This document shows positions 25,010 through 33,703 of a stretch of 64,000 nucleotides of DNA, one piece after another. The stretch is from Actinomadura viridilutea (lineage in GTDB: Bacteria > Actinomycetota > Actinomycetes > Streptosporangiales > Streptosporangiaceae). A model generated the notes under the pieces. That model had not been told where the DNA came from, did no database searches, and saw only the letters and a program-made list of their open reading frames with translations. Positions within the stretch are counted from its first letter, which is position 1, and each line of letters opens with the position of its first letter. The DNA lies in NCBI GenBank assembly GCA_003001795.1, contig PVNI01000017.1, forward strand, positions 1 through 64,000. Reading direction: 5' to 3'. A program made the translations under genes and the position numbers.

Positions 25010-26575
25010 TCATTCTGCATCATCGACACCCGAGACACCACTGCGTGACCGCGGTTTGCCGAAGCGATGCGCCCGCGCGGCCGGGACGCGCAAGCGCCGC
25101 GACAGCGGACGAATCGGTCGCCCGCGCGGGGCGCCGTCGGGAGGCGGGCGGCGGACGGCGGCCAGCGCCGCGGCGGCGGTCACCAGCACGGCGAGGCGGC
25201 CCGTGTAATCGCCGTAGCGGTCGTACGGGGTGCGGGCCGCGGCGGGCGGCACCCGCAGCGCGACGACGACGGCGCCGCGGCGGTCGGTGTCCAGCCAGGC
25301 GAGCCGCCTGCCCTGCGCGTCGAAGGCGGCGGAGACGCCGGTGAGGGCGGTCTGCACGGCGGGACGCCCGGTCTCGGCGGCGCGGACGGCGGCGAGCGCG
25401 GCGTGCTGCGGCGGCGCCCAGCTGCCCTGGAAGGTCGAGGTGGACGACTGGTAGACCACGATCTGGGCGCCGCGCCGCACCACGGCGCGGCCGAGGTCGG
25501 GGAAGGCGGACTCGAAGCAGATCAACGGCCCGACGGTCGCCCCGCCGGCGCGCAGGACGGCGGTGCCGGTGCCGGGGACGCGGTCCTCGCCCGCGGCCCG
25601 GCTGACCCGGGTCAGCCAGCCGAACACCGGGCGCAGCGGAATGTACTCGCCGAACGGCACGAGCCGCGTCTTGACGTACCGGCCCTCGGGTCCATCGCGT
25701 CCGATGAGGACCGTGCTCTTGGAGATGCGGCCGGAGGCGTCGCGCGCGTCCTCGTTCACCAGCAGGTCGCCGCGCGCGGCCAGGGCGGTGAGGCGGGCGG
25801 CGACGTCGGGCCGCCGGGCCAGGTCGAAGCCGACGCTGCTCTCCCCCCAGACGATCAGGTCGACCGGCGGCAGCCCGGCGGTGATGCGCTCGCCCGCCGC
25901 CAGCCGCGGCCCGGGCCGGTGGACGACCCCGGGCTGCACCAGCGCGACGCGGACGGTGCGCTCGGCGGGCGGAGCGGACCGGAGCGCGAACACCACGGGA
26001 CCGGCCAGCCCGATCGCCACGGCGGTGGCGAGCAGAGCCGCGCGGGCGCGCGGCAGCAGCAGGGCGAGCGCCACGGCCGTGTTGACGGCGACGAGCGCGA
26101 ACGACACCAGCCAGACGCCGCCGACCGCCGCCAGGGCCAGCACCGTCGGGTGCCGCCACTGGGACGCGCCCAGCAGCGCCCACGGGCCGCCCAGGCGCGG
26201 CCAGGACCGCACCAGTTCGATGACCAGCCAGACGCTGGGCACCACGATCAGTGCCAGGACGGGATGCCCGGGCACGAGCCGTTTGATCGCGACTCCCCAT
26301 CCCGCCCACATCGCGCCGAACGCCAGTGCGACGAGCAGCAGCCCCGGGCCGATGTTGGGGAGCGTCCAGTAGAGCGCGGCGATCAAGAAGCCGGCGCCGA
26401 ACCACCAGCCGCGCAGCGCCGCCTCCCGCACGGTCGGAGCCCGGCTCATCAGCGCGATCCCCGGGACGAGCACCACCCACGCCAGCCAGCTCAGGTCGGC
26501 CCGGGGGAAGACGACCAGCGTCACCGCCCCTGCGAGGAGGGCGGCCGCGCGGGGTCGCGTCGCCCACGTCGGCAT
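25010..26575 (-). CDS. lnt: Apolipoprotein N-acyltransferase
   Basis: About 521-aa membrane enzyme that transfers a third acyl chain onto lipoproteins. Residues 1-200 have about seven transmembrane helices; the rest is the extracytoplasmic nitrilase-fold domain. The catalytic Glu-Lys-Cys set is visible as WGESS, VKTRLVPFGEYIPLRP and ICFESAFPD. ATG 26575 (MPTWATRP) gives normal family length. GTG 26632 has ggagga directly adjacent, too close for good initiation, and the frame stays open to 26710. The final 40 residues are an unusual Arg-rich tail. The window encodes at least two lipoproteins (MetQ and the Liv-type receptor) that could be substrates. Confidence 0.88.
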   Translation of the reverse strand: MPTWATRPRAAALLAGAVTLVVFPRADLSWLAWVVLVPGIALMSRAPTVREAALRGWWFGAGFLIAALYWTLPNIGPGLLLVALAFGAMWAGWGVAIKRLVPGHPVLALIVVPSVWLVIELVRSWPRLGGPWALLGASQWRHPTVLALAAVGGVWLVSFALVAVNTAVALALLLPRARAALLATAVAIGLAGPVVFALRSAPPAERTVRVALVQPGVVHRPGPRLAAGERITAGLPPVDLIVWGESSVGFDLARRPDVAARLTALAARGDLLVNEDARDASGRISKSTVLIGRDGPEGRYVKTRLVPFGEYIPLRPVFGWLTRVSRAAGEDRVPGTGTAVLRAGGATVGPLICFESAFPDLGRAVVRRGAQIVVYQSSTSTFQGSWAPPQHAALAAVRAAETGRPAVQTALTGVSAAFDAQGRRLAWLDTDRRGAVVVALRVPPAAARTPYDRYGDYTGRLAVLVTAAAALAAVRRPPPDGAPRGRPIRPLSRRLRVPAARAHRFGKPRSRSGVSGVDDAE

Positions 26576-26718
26576 CCGGCGGCGCGGTGCCTCGGAGCTC
26601 CGCCGGGGACGGGTCTGCCGACGTCCGATCACTCCTCCAGTAAGGCACTCCCGCGGGGTGAACGCCACTCCGTCAGATTTCAGTGACAGAAAGTGCTCGC
26701 TACGGCACACTCGGTTAA

Positions 26719-27906
26719 ATGTTCGACCAAGATTCCTGCCTCGAACGTCTGCTCGCCCGGCACGACGACGCCGTCGTGGTCGAGGCGGTGCCGGGACGCC
26801 CCGCCCTGATCCGGCGCGACCAGCTGCTCGTCGCGCCCCAGGACGCCCCCGTCGTGGCGGATCTCATCCGCCGCTGGCACGACTCCGGCGAGGACGACCA
26901 CGGTGTCCACCGCATGCGCCTGCGTCCGGCGGCGCGCGTGGACGTGTGCGAGCTGGCGTCCCAGGTGGCCGGCGACCGCCGCCACCGGGAGCTGGCCGTC
27001 GCCCCCAACCACCTGGTGCAGGGCCAGCCGATGTGGTGGTCGGGTCCCGCCGACCTGCCCCGGGTCGCGGCCCCTGTCCCCGCTCCCAGTCCGCGTCTCG
27101 CCGCGCGGGAGACGACGGTGGCCGTGCTCGACACCGGCCTGTCCCCTCACCCCTGGTACGAGACGACCGACTGGTACGCCGAGCACGGCGACGACGCGGC
27201 CGAGGTGCTCGACGCCGACCTGGACTGCGAACTGGACGCGCAGGCGGGGCACGGCACGTTCATCGCGGGCGTGGTGCTGCAGCACGCGCCGTCGGCCCGC
27301 ATCCGCGCGATGCGGGTGCTGGGCGGCGACGGCATAGGCGACGAGCTGGACGTGGTGCGGGCGCTGGCCCGGCTGGCCGCGTGGGGCGGCGCCGACGTGG
27401 TGAACCTGTCGCTGGGGTGCCACACCTACGACGACCGCCCCTCCCCCGTGGTGTCGCGCGCGCTGGCGCGGTTGCGGTCGTCGCGGCGCCGCCCCGTGGT
27501 GGTGGCGTGCGCGGGCAACACCGGCGGCGACCGGCCGTTCTGGCCCGCCGCGATGAAATCGGTGATCTCGGTGGCCGCCCTCGACACCCGGCGGGGCCGC
27601 GCCGACCGCGCCTGGTTCTCCAACTACGGCTGGTGGGTGGACGCGTGCGCGCCCGGTGTGGACGTCGCCAGCTGCTTCGTCCGGTTCGGCGAGTTCGACG
27701 GCTACGCGACGTGGAGCGGGACGTCGTTCGCCGCCCCCGCCGTGGCCGGGATGATCGCCGATCTGGCCGCCCAGGAGGACGTGTCGGCGGCCGAGGCGGC
27801 GGAGCGCGTGCTGAGCCCGGCGGACGCCCGCACCCTTCCCGACCTCGGCGTGGTCGTCATGCCGCAATCACGGGACGAGGTCCAGCGTGAGCCCGTCGGC
27901 GTCTAG
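26719..27906 (+). CDS. Cytoplasmic subtilisin-like (S8) serine protease
   Basis: 395-aa S8 peptidase with no signal peptide, so it should act inside the cell. The triad is complete: Asp138 in AVLDTGL, His178 in GHGTFIAG, Ser336 in GTSFAAPAVAGM, with oxyanion Asn267 in CAGNTGG. Residues 1-125 are a distinct N-terminal region without inhibitor-propeptide similarity that I recognise. It starts a four-gene unit: the sigma factor gene begins 20 bp before this gene ends, followed by a small protein and a TPR-CHAT protease-fold protein. Likely targets are therefore partner proteins or cellular proteins released on a signal, not nutrients. No Shine-Dalgarno sequence precedes ATG 26719. Confidence 0.9.
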   Translation: MFDQDSCLERLLARHDDAVVVEAVPGRPALIRRDQLLVAPQDAPVVADLIRRWHDSGEDDHGVHRMRLRPAARVDVCELASQVAGDRRHRELAVAPNHLVQGQPMWWSGPADLPRVAAPVPAPSPRLAARETTVAVLDTGLSPHPWYETTDWYAEHGDDAAEVLDADLDCELDAQAGHGTFIAGVVLQHAPSARIRAMRVLGGDGIGDELDVVRALARLAAWGGADVVNLSLGCHTYDDRPSPVVSRALARLRSSRRRPVVVACAGNTGGDRPFWPAAMKSVISVAALDTRRGRADRAWFSNYGWWVDACAPGVDVASCFVRFGEFDGYATWSGTSFAAPAVAGMIADLAAQEDVSAAEAAERVLSPADARTLPDLGVVVMPQSRDEVQREPVGV

Positions 27907-28495
27907 GGGAGCGTCGGCGCCGCCCGAGCCGTCCGTGCCGTTGGCACCGTCCCGAGCGGCGGACGCCGCGTCGAGCGAGGAGCTCGTGAGACGGGCCTGT
28001 GACGGCGACGGCGACGCTTGGGCGGCGCTGACCCGGCGCTACACCGGCATGCTGTGGGCCATCGCCCGCTCCCACGGCCTGTCCCGGCCCGACGCCGCCG
28101 ACGTGGTGCAGACCGTGTGGCTGCGCCTCGTCGAGCGTCTGAGCGGGTTGCGGGACCCGGGGCGGGTGGGCGCGTGGCTCGCCGTCACCACCGCCCGGGA
28201 GGCCGAACGCGCGCGGCTGCGGGCGGCGCAGTGGCCGCCCGCAGCGGCCGAGCGGCGGCAGCCCGCGGTCGAGCGTTCACCGGAGCGCGTCTACGGCACC
28301 CGGGAACGCCTCGGACGCGTCGCGAGGGCGCTGGAGGAACTGCCGGAACGATGCAGGCGGCTGCTGCGGCTGTTCGCCGCGTCCCCCAGCTACGCGGACG
28401 CGGCGGCGGCCCTCGGCATCCCCGTGGGCAGCGTCGGCCCCACCCGGGCGCGCTGCCTGTCCGCCCTGCGCCGCCGTCTGGGAGACGACTTCTGA
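27887..28495 (+). CDS. ECF-like sigma-70 family factor
   Basis: 202-aa RNA polymerase sigma factor. After a 30-residue Ser/Ala/Pro-rich leader, region 2 is ELVRRACDGDGDAWAALTRR through SRPDAADVVQTVWLRLVE. Region 4 is LEELPERCRRLLRLFAASPS followed by the HTH YADAAAALGIPVGSVGPTRARC. The GTG start lies inside the protease gene, so expression is coupled to it. No recognisable zinc-binding anti-sigma factor follows; the next gene is a small Ig-like protein that might take that role. The linkage to a CHAT protein and a protease suggests proteolytically triggered transcription, an inference from gene order. Confidence 0.88.
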   Translation: MSPSASRGASAPPEPSVPLAPSRAADAASSEELVRRACDGDGDAWAALTRRYTGMLWAIARSHGLSRPDAADVVQTVWLRLVERLSGLRDPGRVGAWLAVTTAREAERARLRAAQWPPAAAERRQPAVERSPERVYGTRERLGRVARALEELPERCRRLLRLFAASPSYADAAAALGIPVGSVGPTRARCLSALRRRLGDDF

Positions 28496-28499
28496 CGGG

Positions 28500-28940
28500 A
28501 TGAACGAACAGGAGATTCTGACGGCGGTGCGGGCGGTGTTCGACGCCGTCGACCCGACTCCGCCGGACGTGCTGGCGGGGGCGCGGGCCGCGTTCCGATG
28601 GCGCGACCCCGGCGCCGCGCTGCTGGAGCTCGTCGGCGACGCCCTCCCGGAACGGACGGGGCTGCGCCGCGGCGGCGGGCCGCGCCTGCTCAGCTTCACG
28701 GGCGGCGACGTGAGCGTGCAGATCGAGGTGGCGGAGGAGACCGGCGGCCGCCGCGTCGTCGGCCGCCTCCTGCCTCCCGCCGCCGCCTCGGTGCGCGTGC
28801 GGCATCCGGGCGGCGAGCTGCCGTCCCGGACCGACGCGGCGGGGCAGTTCGTGGTCGACGGCGTGCCCGGCGGTCCGGTCAGCCTGCTGTTCCGGCTGCC
28901 CGACGGCGTCAGCGTCGTCACCAGCTGGGTGCGCCTGTGA
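28500..28940 (+). CDS. Small protein with C-terminal Ig-like (CarboxypepD_reg-like) domain
   Basis: 146 aa, ATG four bases after the sigma stop, overlapping the CHAT gene by 4 bp (GTGA). The N-terminal 35 residues are helical and acidic (NEQEILTAVRAVFDAVDPTP). The C-terminal half looks like a beta-sandwich of the carboxypeptidase-regulatory/transthyretin type (SVRVRHPGGELPSRTDAAGQ, FVVDGVPGGPVSLLFRLPDG). No signal peptide or membrane segment. Its place between a sigma factor and a TPR-CHAT protein suggests an adaptor or anti-sigma-like partner and possible cleavage target. Function not established. Confidence 0.8.
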   Translation: MNEQEILTAVRAVFDAVDPTPPDVLAGARAAFRWRDPGAALLELVGDALPERTGLRRGGGPRLLSFTGGDVSVQIEVAEETGGRRVVGRLLPPAAASVRVRHPGGELPSRTDAAGQFVVDGVPGGPVSLLFRLPDGVSVVTSWVRL

Positions 28941-31483
28941 CCGACCTGCTGCGGCTGGCGGCGTCGGAGCCCGAACGCGCCTATGCGACGGCGCTGGCGG
29001 CCCTGCAGACGCAGCGCGACGCGGCGGCCCGTGTCACGGCGCTGCGGGCCGCCGCGCTCGCCGCCAAGGAGCTGGGGCGTCTGAACGAGGGGATCGAACT
29101 CCTCACCACGGCGTTGGAGACGGCCGCGGGCCTGCCCTACCAGGAGGCCCAGGTGCGGATGACGCTCGTGGGCCTGCTGGCCGCGCGCGGGGATCTGGCG
29201 GGGGCCCTCGCCGCCGCCGACCGCGCCGAGCCGCTCCTGCGGGGAGCCGACGCCGCGCGCCTCACCGCCAACCGGGCCTGCGCGCTGGCCAGGGCGGGCC
29301 GTCTCGACGAGGCGCTCGCCGCCATCCCGCGGCTGCGCTCGGGCGAGGACCCCGCCGCGCTGGCCGGGTTGCTGACCAACCTGGGCCTGGCCCGCGCGCT
29401 GAGAGGCGACCTGGGGCCCGCGGAGTCCGCGCTCACCGAAGCCGTGGAGGTCGCGGAGCGGGCCGGGCTGCGGCACCAGGCGGCGATGGCCCGGGGCAAT
29501 CTGGCGTTCGTGGCGTCCCGCAAGGGCGACGTGCCGCTGGCCCTGCGCCTGTACGAGGTCGCCGAGGCCGACCTGACGGGCGAGCGGCTGGCCCAGGTGC
29601 GCCTCGACCGGGCCGAGACGCTGATCACCGCGGGTCTGCCCGGCGAGGCCCGACCGCTGCTGGAGCAGACCCTCGCCGACGCGGCGCGGCGCGGCTACGC
29701 CTGCGACGCCGCGGACGGGCTGCTGCTGCTCGCCCACGCCGAGCTGGCCGACGGGGACCCCGAACGGGCGGCCGCCACCGCCGAACGGGCCCGGGCCGCG
29801 TTCGCCGCCCAGGAGCGCCCCGGGTGGACGCTGGCCGCCGAGGCCCTCCTGCTGCGGGCGCGCTGGGCGGGCGGCGACCGTTCGCCGGTGTTCCTGCGCA
29901 CGGCGACCGCCACCGCCGAGCGCCTGGCGCGGGGCGGCTGGGCGGAGGCGGCCGCCGAGGCGTGGATCATCGCGGCGCGCCTGTCCCTGGAACTGGGCCG
30001 CCCGGTCCGCGCCCTGCCCGCGGAGGTGGAACGGGCGCGCCGCCGCGGCCCGGCGGCGCTGCGCGCGGCCGCCTGGCACGCCACCGCGCTGGACCGCTGG
30101 GCGCGCGGGGACCGCCGCGGCACGGTCGCGGCGGTGTGGGCCGGCCTGCGGGTGGTCGCCGAGCACGCCGAGATCATGAGCGTGCTGGACCTGCGGTCGC
30201 ACGCGGCCGGGCTCGGCGACGAGCTGGCCGGGTTCGCGCTGCGGCTGGCGCGTTCCGCGCGCGAGACGCTGCTCGCCGAGGAGCGGCGCCGGGCCGTGGC
30301 GCGGCGCCCCGTCGCGGTGCGTCCGCCGCGCGACCCGTCCCGCGCCGCCGCGCTCGCCGAGCTGCGCGCCGCCAGCGCCGCCCACGCCGCGGCCACGGCG
30401 GACGGCGCTCTCGCCCCCGCCGACCTGGCCGCGTCCGCCGAACGGCTCGCCCGGCTGGAGCGGGCCGTGCAGACGGCGACCCGGGCCCGGGCCGCCGCGG
30501 CGCGGGTGCCGCCCTGGGATCCGGCGGACGTCCCGCTGGCGCTGATGCGGCTCCCCGACGCTCTCGGCGACCGCGCGCTGCTGGAGCTGGTGCGGATCGG
30601 CGACGACCTGCACGCCGTGACCGTCGCCGGCGGACGGTGCCGCCGCCTGCGCCTCGGCCCCTACCGGGCGGTGGAGCGGGACGTGCACCTGGTGCGGTTC
30701 GCCCTGCGGAGCCTGGTGATGGCCGACGGCCTCGACGAGGCGGCCTGGGCGGGCCTGACGCAGGCGGCGAGACGCGTCCAGGCCGCCGTTCTGGAGCCGC
30801 CCGCCGACGCGCTGGGCGACCGGGAGCTGGTCATCGCGCCCACGGGAGCGCTGCACGGGCTCCCCTGGCGGGCGCTTCCCCTGCTGGCGGCTCGGCCGTT
30901 CACCGTGGTGCCGTCCGCCGCGGCCTGGCTGCGCGCCCACGAGGCGTCCAGGCCGCGCGCGGGCCGGGTCGTCCTGGTCTCGGGGCCCAGGCTGGAGCAC
31001 GCCGCGGGAGAGGTGCTGGCGCTGGCCGAGCTCCACCCCGACGCGACCGTGCTGACCGGGTCCGCGGCGCGCGTCGACGACGTCCGCCGTGCCCTGGACG
31101 GCGCCGCCATGACACACCTGGCGGCGCACGGATACGTGCGGCGGGGCAACGCCCTGCTGTCCCATCTGGAACTGGCCGACGGCCCGCTGATGGGCTACGA
31201 CCTGCAGGACCTCGAGCGTCCCCCCGCCACGATCGTCCTGTCGGGGTGCGACACCGGGCGGTCGGAGGCCGGGGACGCGGTGACCGGGCTGGCCGGGGTG
31301 CTGCTCGGCGCCGGCACGGCCACCGTGATCGCCAGCGTCGCCCCCGTCGGGGACCGCGCCGCCCGCGACGCGATGATCGACTTCCACGTGCGGCTGGCCC
31401 GGGGCGTCCCGCCGGCGGCGGCGCTCGCCGCCGTCCCCCGCACCCCCGGCATCACCGGCTTCCAGTGCTTCGGCGCCGGGTGA
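28937..31483 (+). CDS. TPR-CHAT domain protein (caspase-fold protease)
   Basis: 848-aa cytoplasmic protein. Residues about 1-420 are tetratricopeptide-like helical repeats (for example GRLNEGIELLTTALETA, GDLGPAESALTEAVEVAERA, GDVPLALRLYEVAEADL). About 440-520 is an Ala-rich coiled linker. Residues about 560-848 form a CHAT domain, the caspase-HetF-associated TPR-linked peptidase fold. The catalytic pair is intact: His731 in THLAAHGYV and Cys771 in VLSGCDTGR. The GTG start overlaps the preceding stop. CHAT-TPR proteins act as site-specific proteases in bacterial immune or death pathways (as in the type III-E Craspase). Here the likely partners are the small protein, the sigma factor and the S8 protease encoded in the same unit. 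Confidence 0.92.
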   Translation: MTDLLRLAASEPERAYATALAALQTQRDAAARVTALRAAALAAKELGRLNEGIELLTTALETAAGLPYQEAQVRMTLVGLLAARGDLAGALAAADRAEPLLRGADAARLTANRACALARAGRLDEALAAIPRLRSGEDPAALAGLLTNLGLARALRGDLGPAESALTEAVEVAERAGLRHQAAMARGNLAFVASRKGDVPLALRLYEVAEADLTGERLAQVRLDRAETLITAGLPGEARPLLEQTLADAARRGYACDAADGLLLLAHAELADGDPERAAATAERARAAFAAQERPGWTLAAEALLLRARWAGGDRSPVFLRTATATAERLARGGWAEAAAEAWIIAARLSLELGRPVRALPAEVERARRRGPAALRAAAWHATALDRWARGDRRGTVAAVWAGLRVVAEHAEIMSVLDLRSHAAGLGDELAGFALRLARSARETLLAEERRRAVARRPVAVRPPRDPSRAAALAELRAASAAHAAATADGALAPADLAASAERLARLERAVQTATRARAAAARVPPWDPADVPLALMRLPDALGDRALLELVRIGDDLHAVTVAGGRCRRLRLGPYRAVERDVHLVRFALRSLVMADGLDEAAWAGLTQAARRVQAAVLEPPADALGDRELVIAPTGALHGLPWRALPLLAARPFTVVPSAAAWLRAHEASRPRAGRVVLVSGPRLEHAAGEVLALAELHPDATVLTGSAARVDDVRRALDGAAMTHLAAHGYVRRGNALLSHLELADGPLMGYDLQDLERPPATIVLSGCDTGRSEAGDAVTGLAGVLLGAGTATVIASVAPVGDRAARDAMIDFHVRLARGVPPAAALAAVPRTPGITGFQCFGAG

Positions 31484-31502
31484 GCGGCAGGGCGCGGGGG
31501 CG

Positions 31503-31628
31503 GGTCACGGCTCCCCGGTCACGGCTCCCTTGTCACAGCTCCCTGGTCACAGCTCCCTGGTCACAGCTCCCTGGTCACAGCTCCCTGGTCACAGCTCCCT
31601 GGTCACGAGGTCCCGGTCACAGCTCCCC
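31503..31628. repeat. Nine-copy 14-bp minisatellite at a convergent gene end
   Basis: Nine contiguous 14-bp units, consensus ggtcacagctccct, fill 31503-31628. Copies 1-2 read ggtcacggctccc(c/t), copies 4-7 are identical, and copy 8 is diverged. The minus-strand sulfurtransferase stop codon (31617-31619) lies inside copy 9. The CHAT gene stops 20 bp before copy 1. Confidence 0.92.
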
Positions 31629-32444
31629 GGTCGCGACGGGGTTGGTCGGATCGCTGATCCAGTTGGACCAGGAGCCGACGTACAGGGCGGCGGGGATGCC
31701 GGCCACGGTCAACGCCAGCACCTCGTGGGCGGCGGTCACCCCGGAGCCGCAGTAGACGCCGACGTCCACCGCGTCCGTCGCGCCGAGCTTGCCGAAACGG
31801 TCGCGCAGCACCGCGGGCGGCAGGAAACGGCCGTCCACGCCCACGTTGCCGGTGGTGGGCGCGCTCACCGCCCCGGGGATGTGCCCGGCGACGGGGTCCA
31901 CCGGCTCGTTCTCGCCCCGGTAGCGCTCGGCGGAGCGGGCGTCGAGCAGCACGCCGGTCTTGGCGAGCGCGGCGGCGCCGTCGGCGTCCAGCAGGGGCAT
32001 GCCGCCGGGCCGGGCCACGAAGTCACCGGGCCGGACGTCGGGCACGTCGGTGCTCACCGGAAGGCCCGCGTTCACCCACGCGTGGTACCCGCCGTCCAGG
32101 ACGCGCACGCGGGTGTGGCCGAAGTAGCGCAGGGTCCACCAGGCGCGCCCGGCGGCGGTGGAGTCGGCGTCGTCGTAGACCACCACGGTGCGGTCCGCGG
32201 ACACGCCGGCGCGCCGCATCGCGTCCTGGAAGTCCCGCGGCGACGGCAGCGGGTGGCGGCCCTGCGGCCCCGGCGGCGCGGCCAGGTCGTGGTCCAGGTC
32301 GACGAAGACCGCGCCGGGCAGATGGCCCCGCTCGTAGGCGGCGCGGCCGGGCGGGCCGCCCAGCCGCCAGCGCACGTCCAGCAGCGTCGGGGGGTCGCGG
32401 CGCAGGAGCCGCTCGAGGTCGGTGACGTCGATGAGAGGCTGCAC
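31617..32444 (-). CDS. sseA: Two-domain rhodanese-type sulfurtransferase
   Basis: About 275-aa thiosulfate/3-mercaptopyruvate sulfurtransferase with tandem rhodanese domains. The N-terminal domain is inactive (LLDVRWRLGG, VVVYDDADS). The C-terminal domain carries the active loop YCGSGVTA, with Cys232. CGSGVTA is the loop typical of SseA-like enzymes. GTG 32444 (VQPLIDV) fits family starts; the frame stays open far upstream only through GC bias. Cytoplasmic, probably monocistronic. The last codons and stop are inside the 14-bp minisatellite. Confidence 0.9.
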   Translation of the reverse strand: MQPLIDVTDLERLLRRDPPTLLDVRWRLGGPPGRAAYERGHLPGAVFVDLDHDLAAPPGPQGRHPLPSPRDFQDAMRRAGVSADRTVVVYDDADSTAAGRAWWTLRYFGHTRVRVLDGGYHAWVNAGLPVSTDVPDVRPGDFVARPGGMPLLDADGAAALAKTGVLLDARSAERYRGENEPVDPVAGHIPGAVSAPTTGNVGVDGRFLPPAVLRDRFGKLGATDAVDVGVYCGSGVTAAHEVLALTVAGIPAALYVGSWSNWISDPTNPVATGEL

Positions 32445-32497
32445 ATCGCCAGTTTGACCGTGCTTGCCCGACTTTGACAGTGGAGTGTCCACGTTCC

Positions 32498-33622
32498 TCA
32501 CCCTCGGTGAACGGCCAGCAGCGGGACCAGCTGCTCGGCGGGCAGCAGCGAGCCGTGCATGCCGACCAGCCGGGACGGCACGGGCTCGGCCCGGCTCGCG
32601 ATGATCGCCAGGTCGCCGTCGGGGACGGCGACGACGTCGCCGACGCGCGGCAGGACCGCCGGATCCACCGGCCCGAACCAGCCCGCGTCCACGGCCTCCT
32701 CGCGGCTGAGCACCCACGCCTTGCCGCCCAGCGTCTCCCGCCAGGCCGCCAGGACGTCGCCGGCGGCGCCCGGCTCGGCGTACACGTGCCGCGCCCGCGC
32801 CTCGCCGCCCAGCCGCGCCACGCCCGCGCGCAGCGCCGGCATCTCGTCGACGTCGACGCGCTCGGACGGATTGATCATGCCGTGGTCGGCGGTGACGTAC
32901 AGGGACGCGCCGGGCGGCAGCGCCTCGGCCAGGCGCTCGGCCAGCAGGTCGACGAACCGCAGCTGGTGGCGCCAGTGCGGCGAGCCCGCGCCGAACACGT
33001 GGCCGGTGGAGTCCAGGTCGGGGTGGTAGACGGTGACGTACGCCCGGTCGGCGCGCAGGGCGTTCTCGGCCTGGGCGACGAGCTGGCCGAGGGTGTCGGC
33101 GGCCAGGTAGTCGGCGCCGCGCGCCGTGGCCAGGCTCAGGCCGCTGCCGCGGTAGGCGCCGGAGGCGACGTAGGACACGGACACGCCCGCCGCCGCGGCC
33201 CGCTCGTAGGCGGTCGGCCGGGGCTGCACCACCACCGGATCGGCGTCCTCGACGCGCCACTTGAGGCACTGCAGCAGCCCGTTCACGCCCGGCACGGCGA
33301 ACGCGATGCCGACCAGCCCGTGCGCGCCGGGCGGCAGCCCGGTGCCCAGGGACGCCAGGCTGGTGGCGGTGGTGGCCGGGAACCCGGCGGTCAGGGAGCG
33401 CCCCTCGGGGATCAGCGAGCCGAGGAACGGCGCGTCCTGCGCGTGCTCGCGCAGCAGCTCCCAGCCGAGCCCGTCGACCAGCAGGACGCAGACGCGGGGG
33501 CGCTCCGGAAGGCCCAGCACGTTGGCGGCGCCGGGGACGCCCAGCGCCGCCAACGCCGACGTGGGCAGATCGGCCAGCGCCCCGGAGCCGTAGCGCGGCG
33601 CCGCCGGCAGCCCGGCGGTCAC
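32498..33622 (-). CDS. Type I phosphodiesterase/nucleotide pyrophosphatase family protein
   Basis: 374-aa alkaline-phosphatase-superfamily hydrolase without signal peptide. Metal and nucleophile residues are visible: Asp50 (VLLVDGLG), the Thr nucleophile in FPATTATS, YHPDLDSTGH, TADHGM and the final His in GMHGS. GTG 33622 follows a gggag site. It is a conserved actinobacterial chromosomal gene, here next to a DUF5998 gene on the same strand and probably in one transcript. Phosphodiester or nucleotide hydrolysis is expected; substrate unknown. Confidence 0.87.
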   Translation of the reverse strand: MTAGLPAAPRYGSGALADLPTSALAALGVPGAANVLGLPERPRVCVLLVDGLGWELLREHAQDAPFLGSLIPEGRSLTAGFPATTATSLASLGTGLPPGAHGLVGIAFAVPGVNGLLQCLKWRVEDADPVVVQPRPTAYERAAAAGVSVSYVASGAYRGSGLSLATARGADYLAADTLGQLVAQAENALRADRAYVTVYHPDLDSTGHVFGAGSPHWRHQLRFVDLLAERLAEALPPGASLYVTADHGMINPSERVDVDEMPALRAGVARLGGEARARHVYAEPGAAGDVLAAWRETLGGKAWVLSREEAVDAGWFGPVDPAVLPRVGDVVAVPDGDLAIIASRAEPVPSRLVGMHGSLLPAEQLVPLLAVHRG

Positions 33623-33655
33623 GGCGCGCTCCCGCGGCCCGGGCCGCGCGTCGGT

Positions 33656-33703
33656 GTCCCGCTCATCGTCCCGTTCATCGTCCCGTTCATCGTCCCGCTC
33701 ATC
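33656..33703. repeat. Four-copy 12-bp minisatellite spanning the DUF5998 stop
   Basis: Four contiguous copies of gtcccg(c/t)tcatc. On the minus strand each copy holds an in-frame-looking ATGA. The DUF5998 stop (33699-33701) is in the copy nearest to it. The ATG frame through the repeats meets a stop before the phosphodiesterase start, so the repeats do not extend that gene. Confidence 0.88.

Noticed and set aside
16771..31387. Very long minus-strand frames opposite the fab cluster and the CHAT module
   Set aside because: They are antisense to genes with intact catalytic motifs, have Arg/Gly/Ala-rich composition and no recognisable domains.
31503..31628. Nine-copy repeat considered as a CRISPR array
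   Set aside because: Units are 14 bp and contiguous, without spacers, and no cas gene is in the window. It is a minisatellite.
33656..33703. ATG codons in the 12-bp repeat as alternative starts of the phosphodiesterase gene
   Set aside because: The frame beginning at 33702 reaches a TGA just before the GTG at 33622, so it cannot extend that protein.
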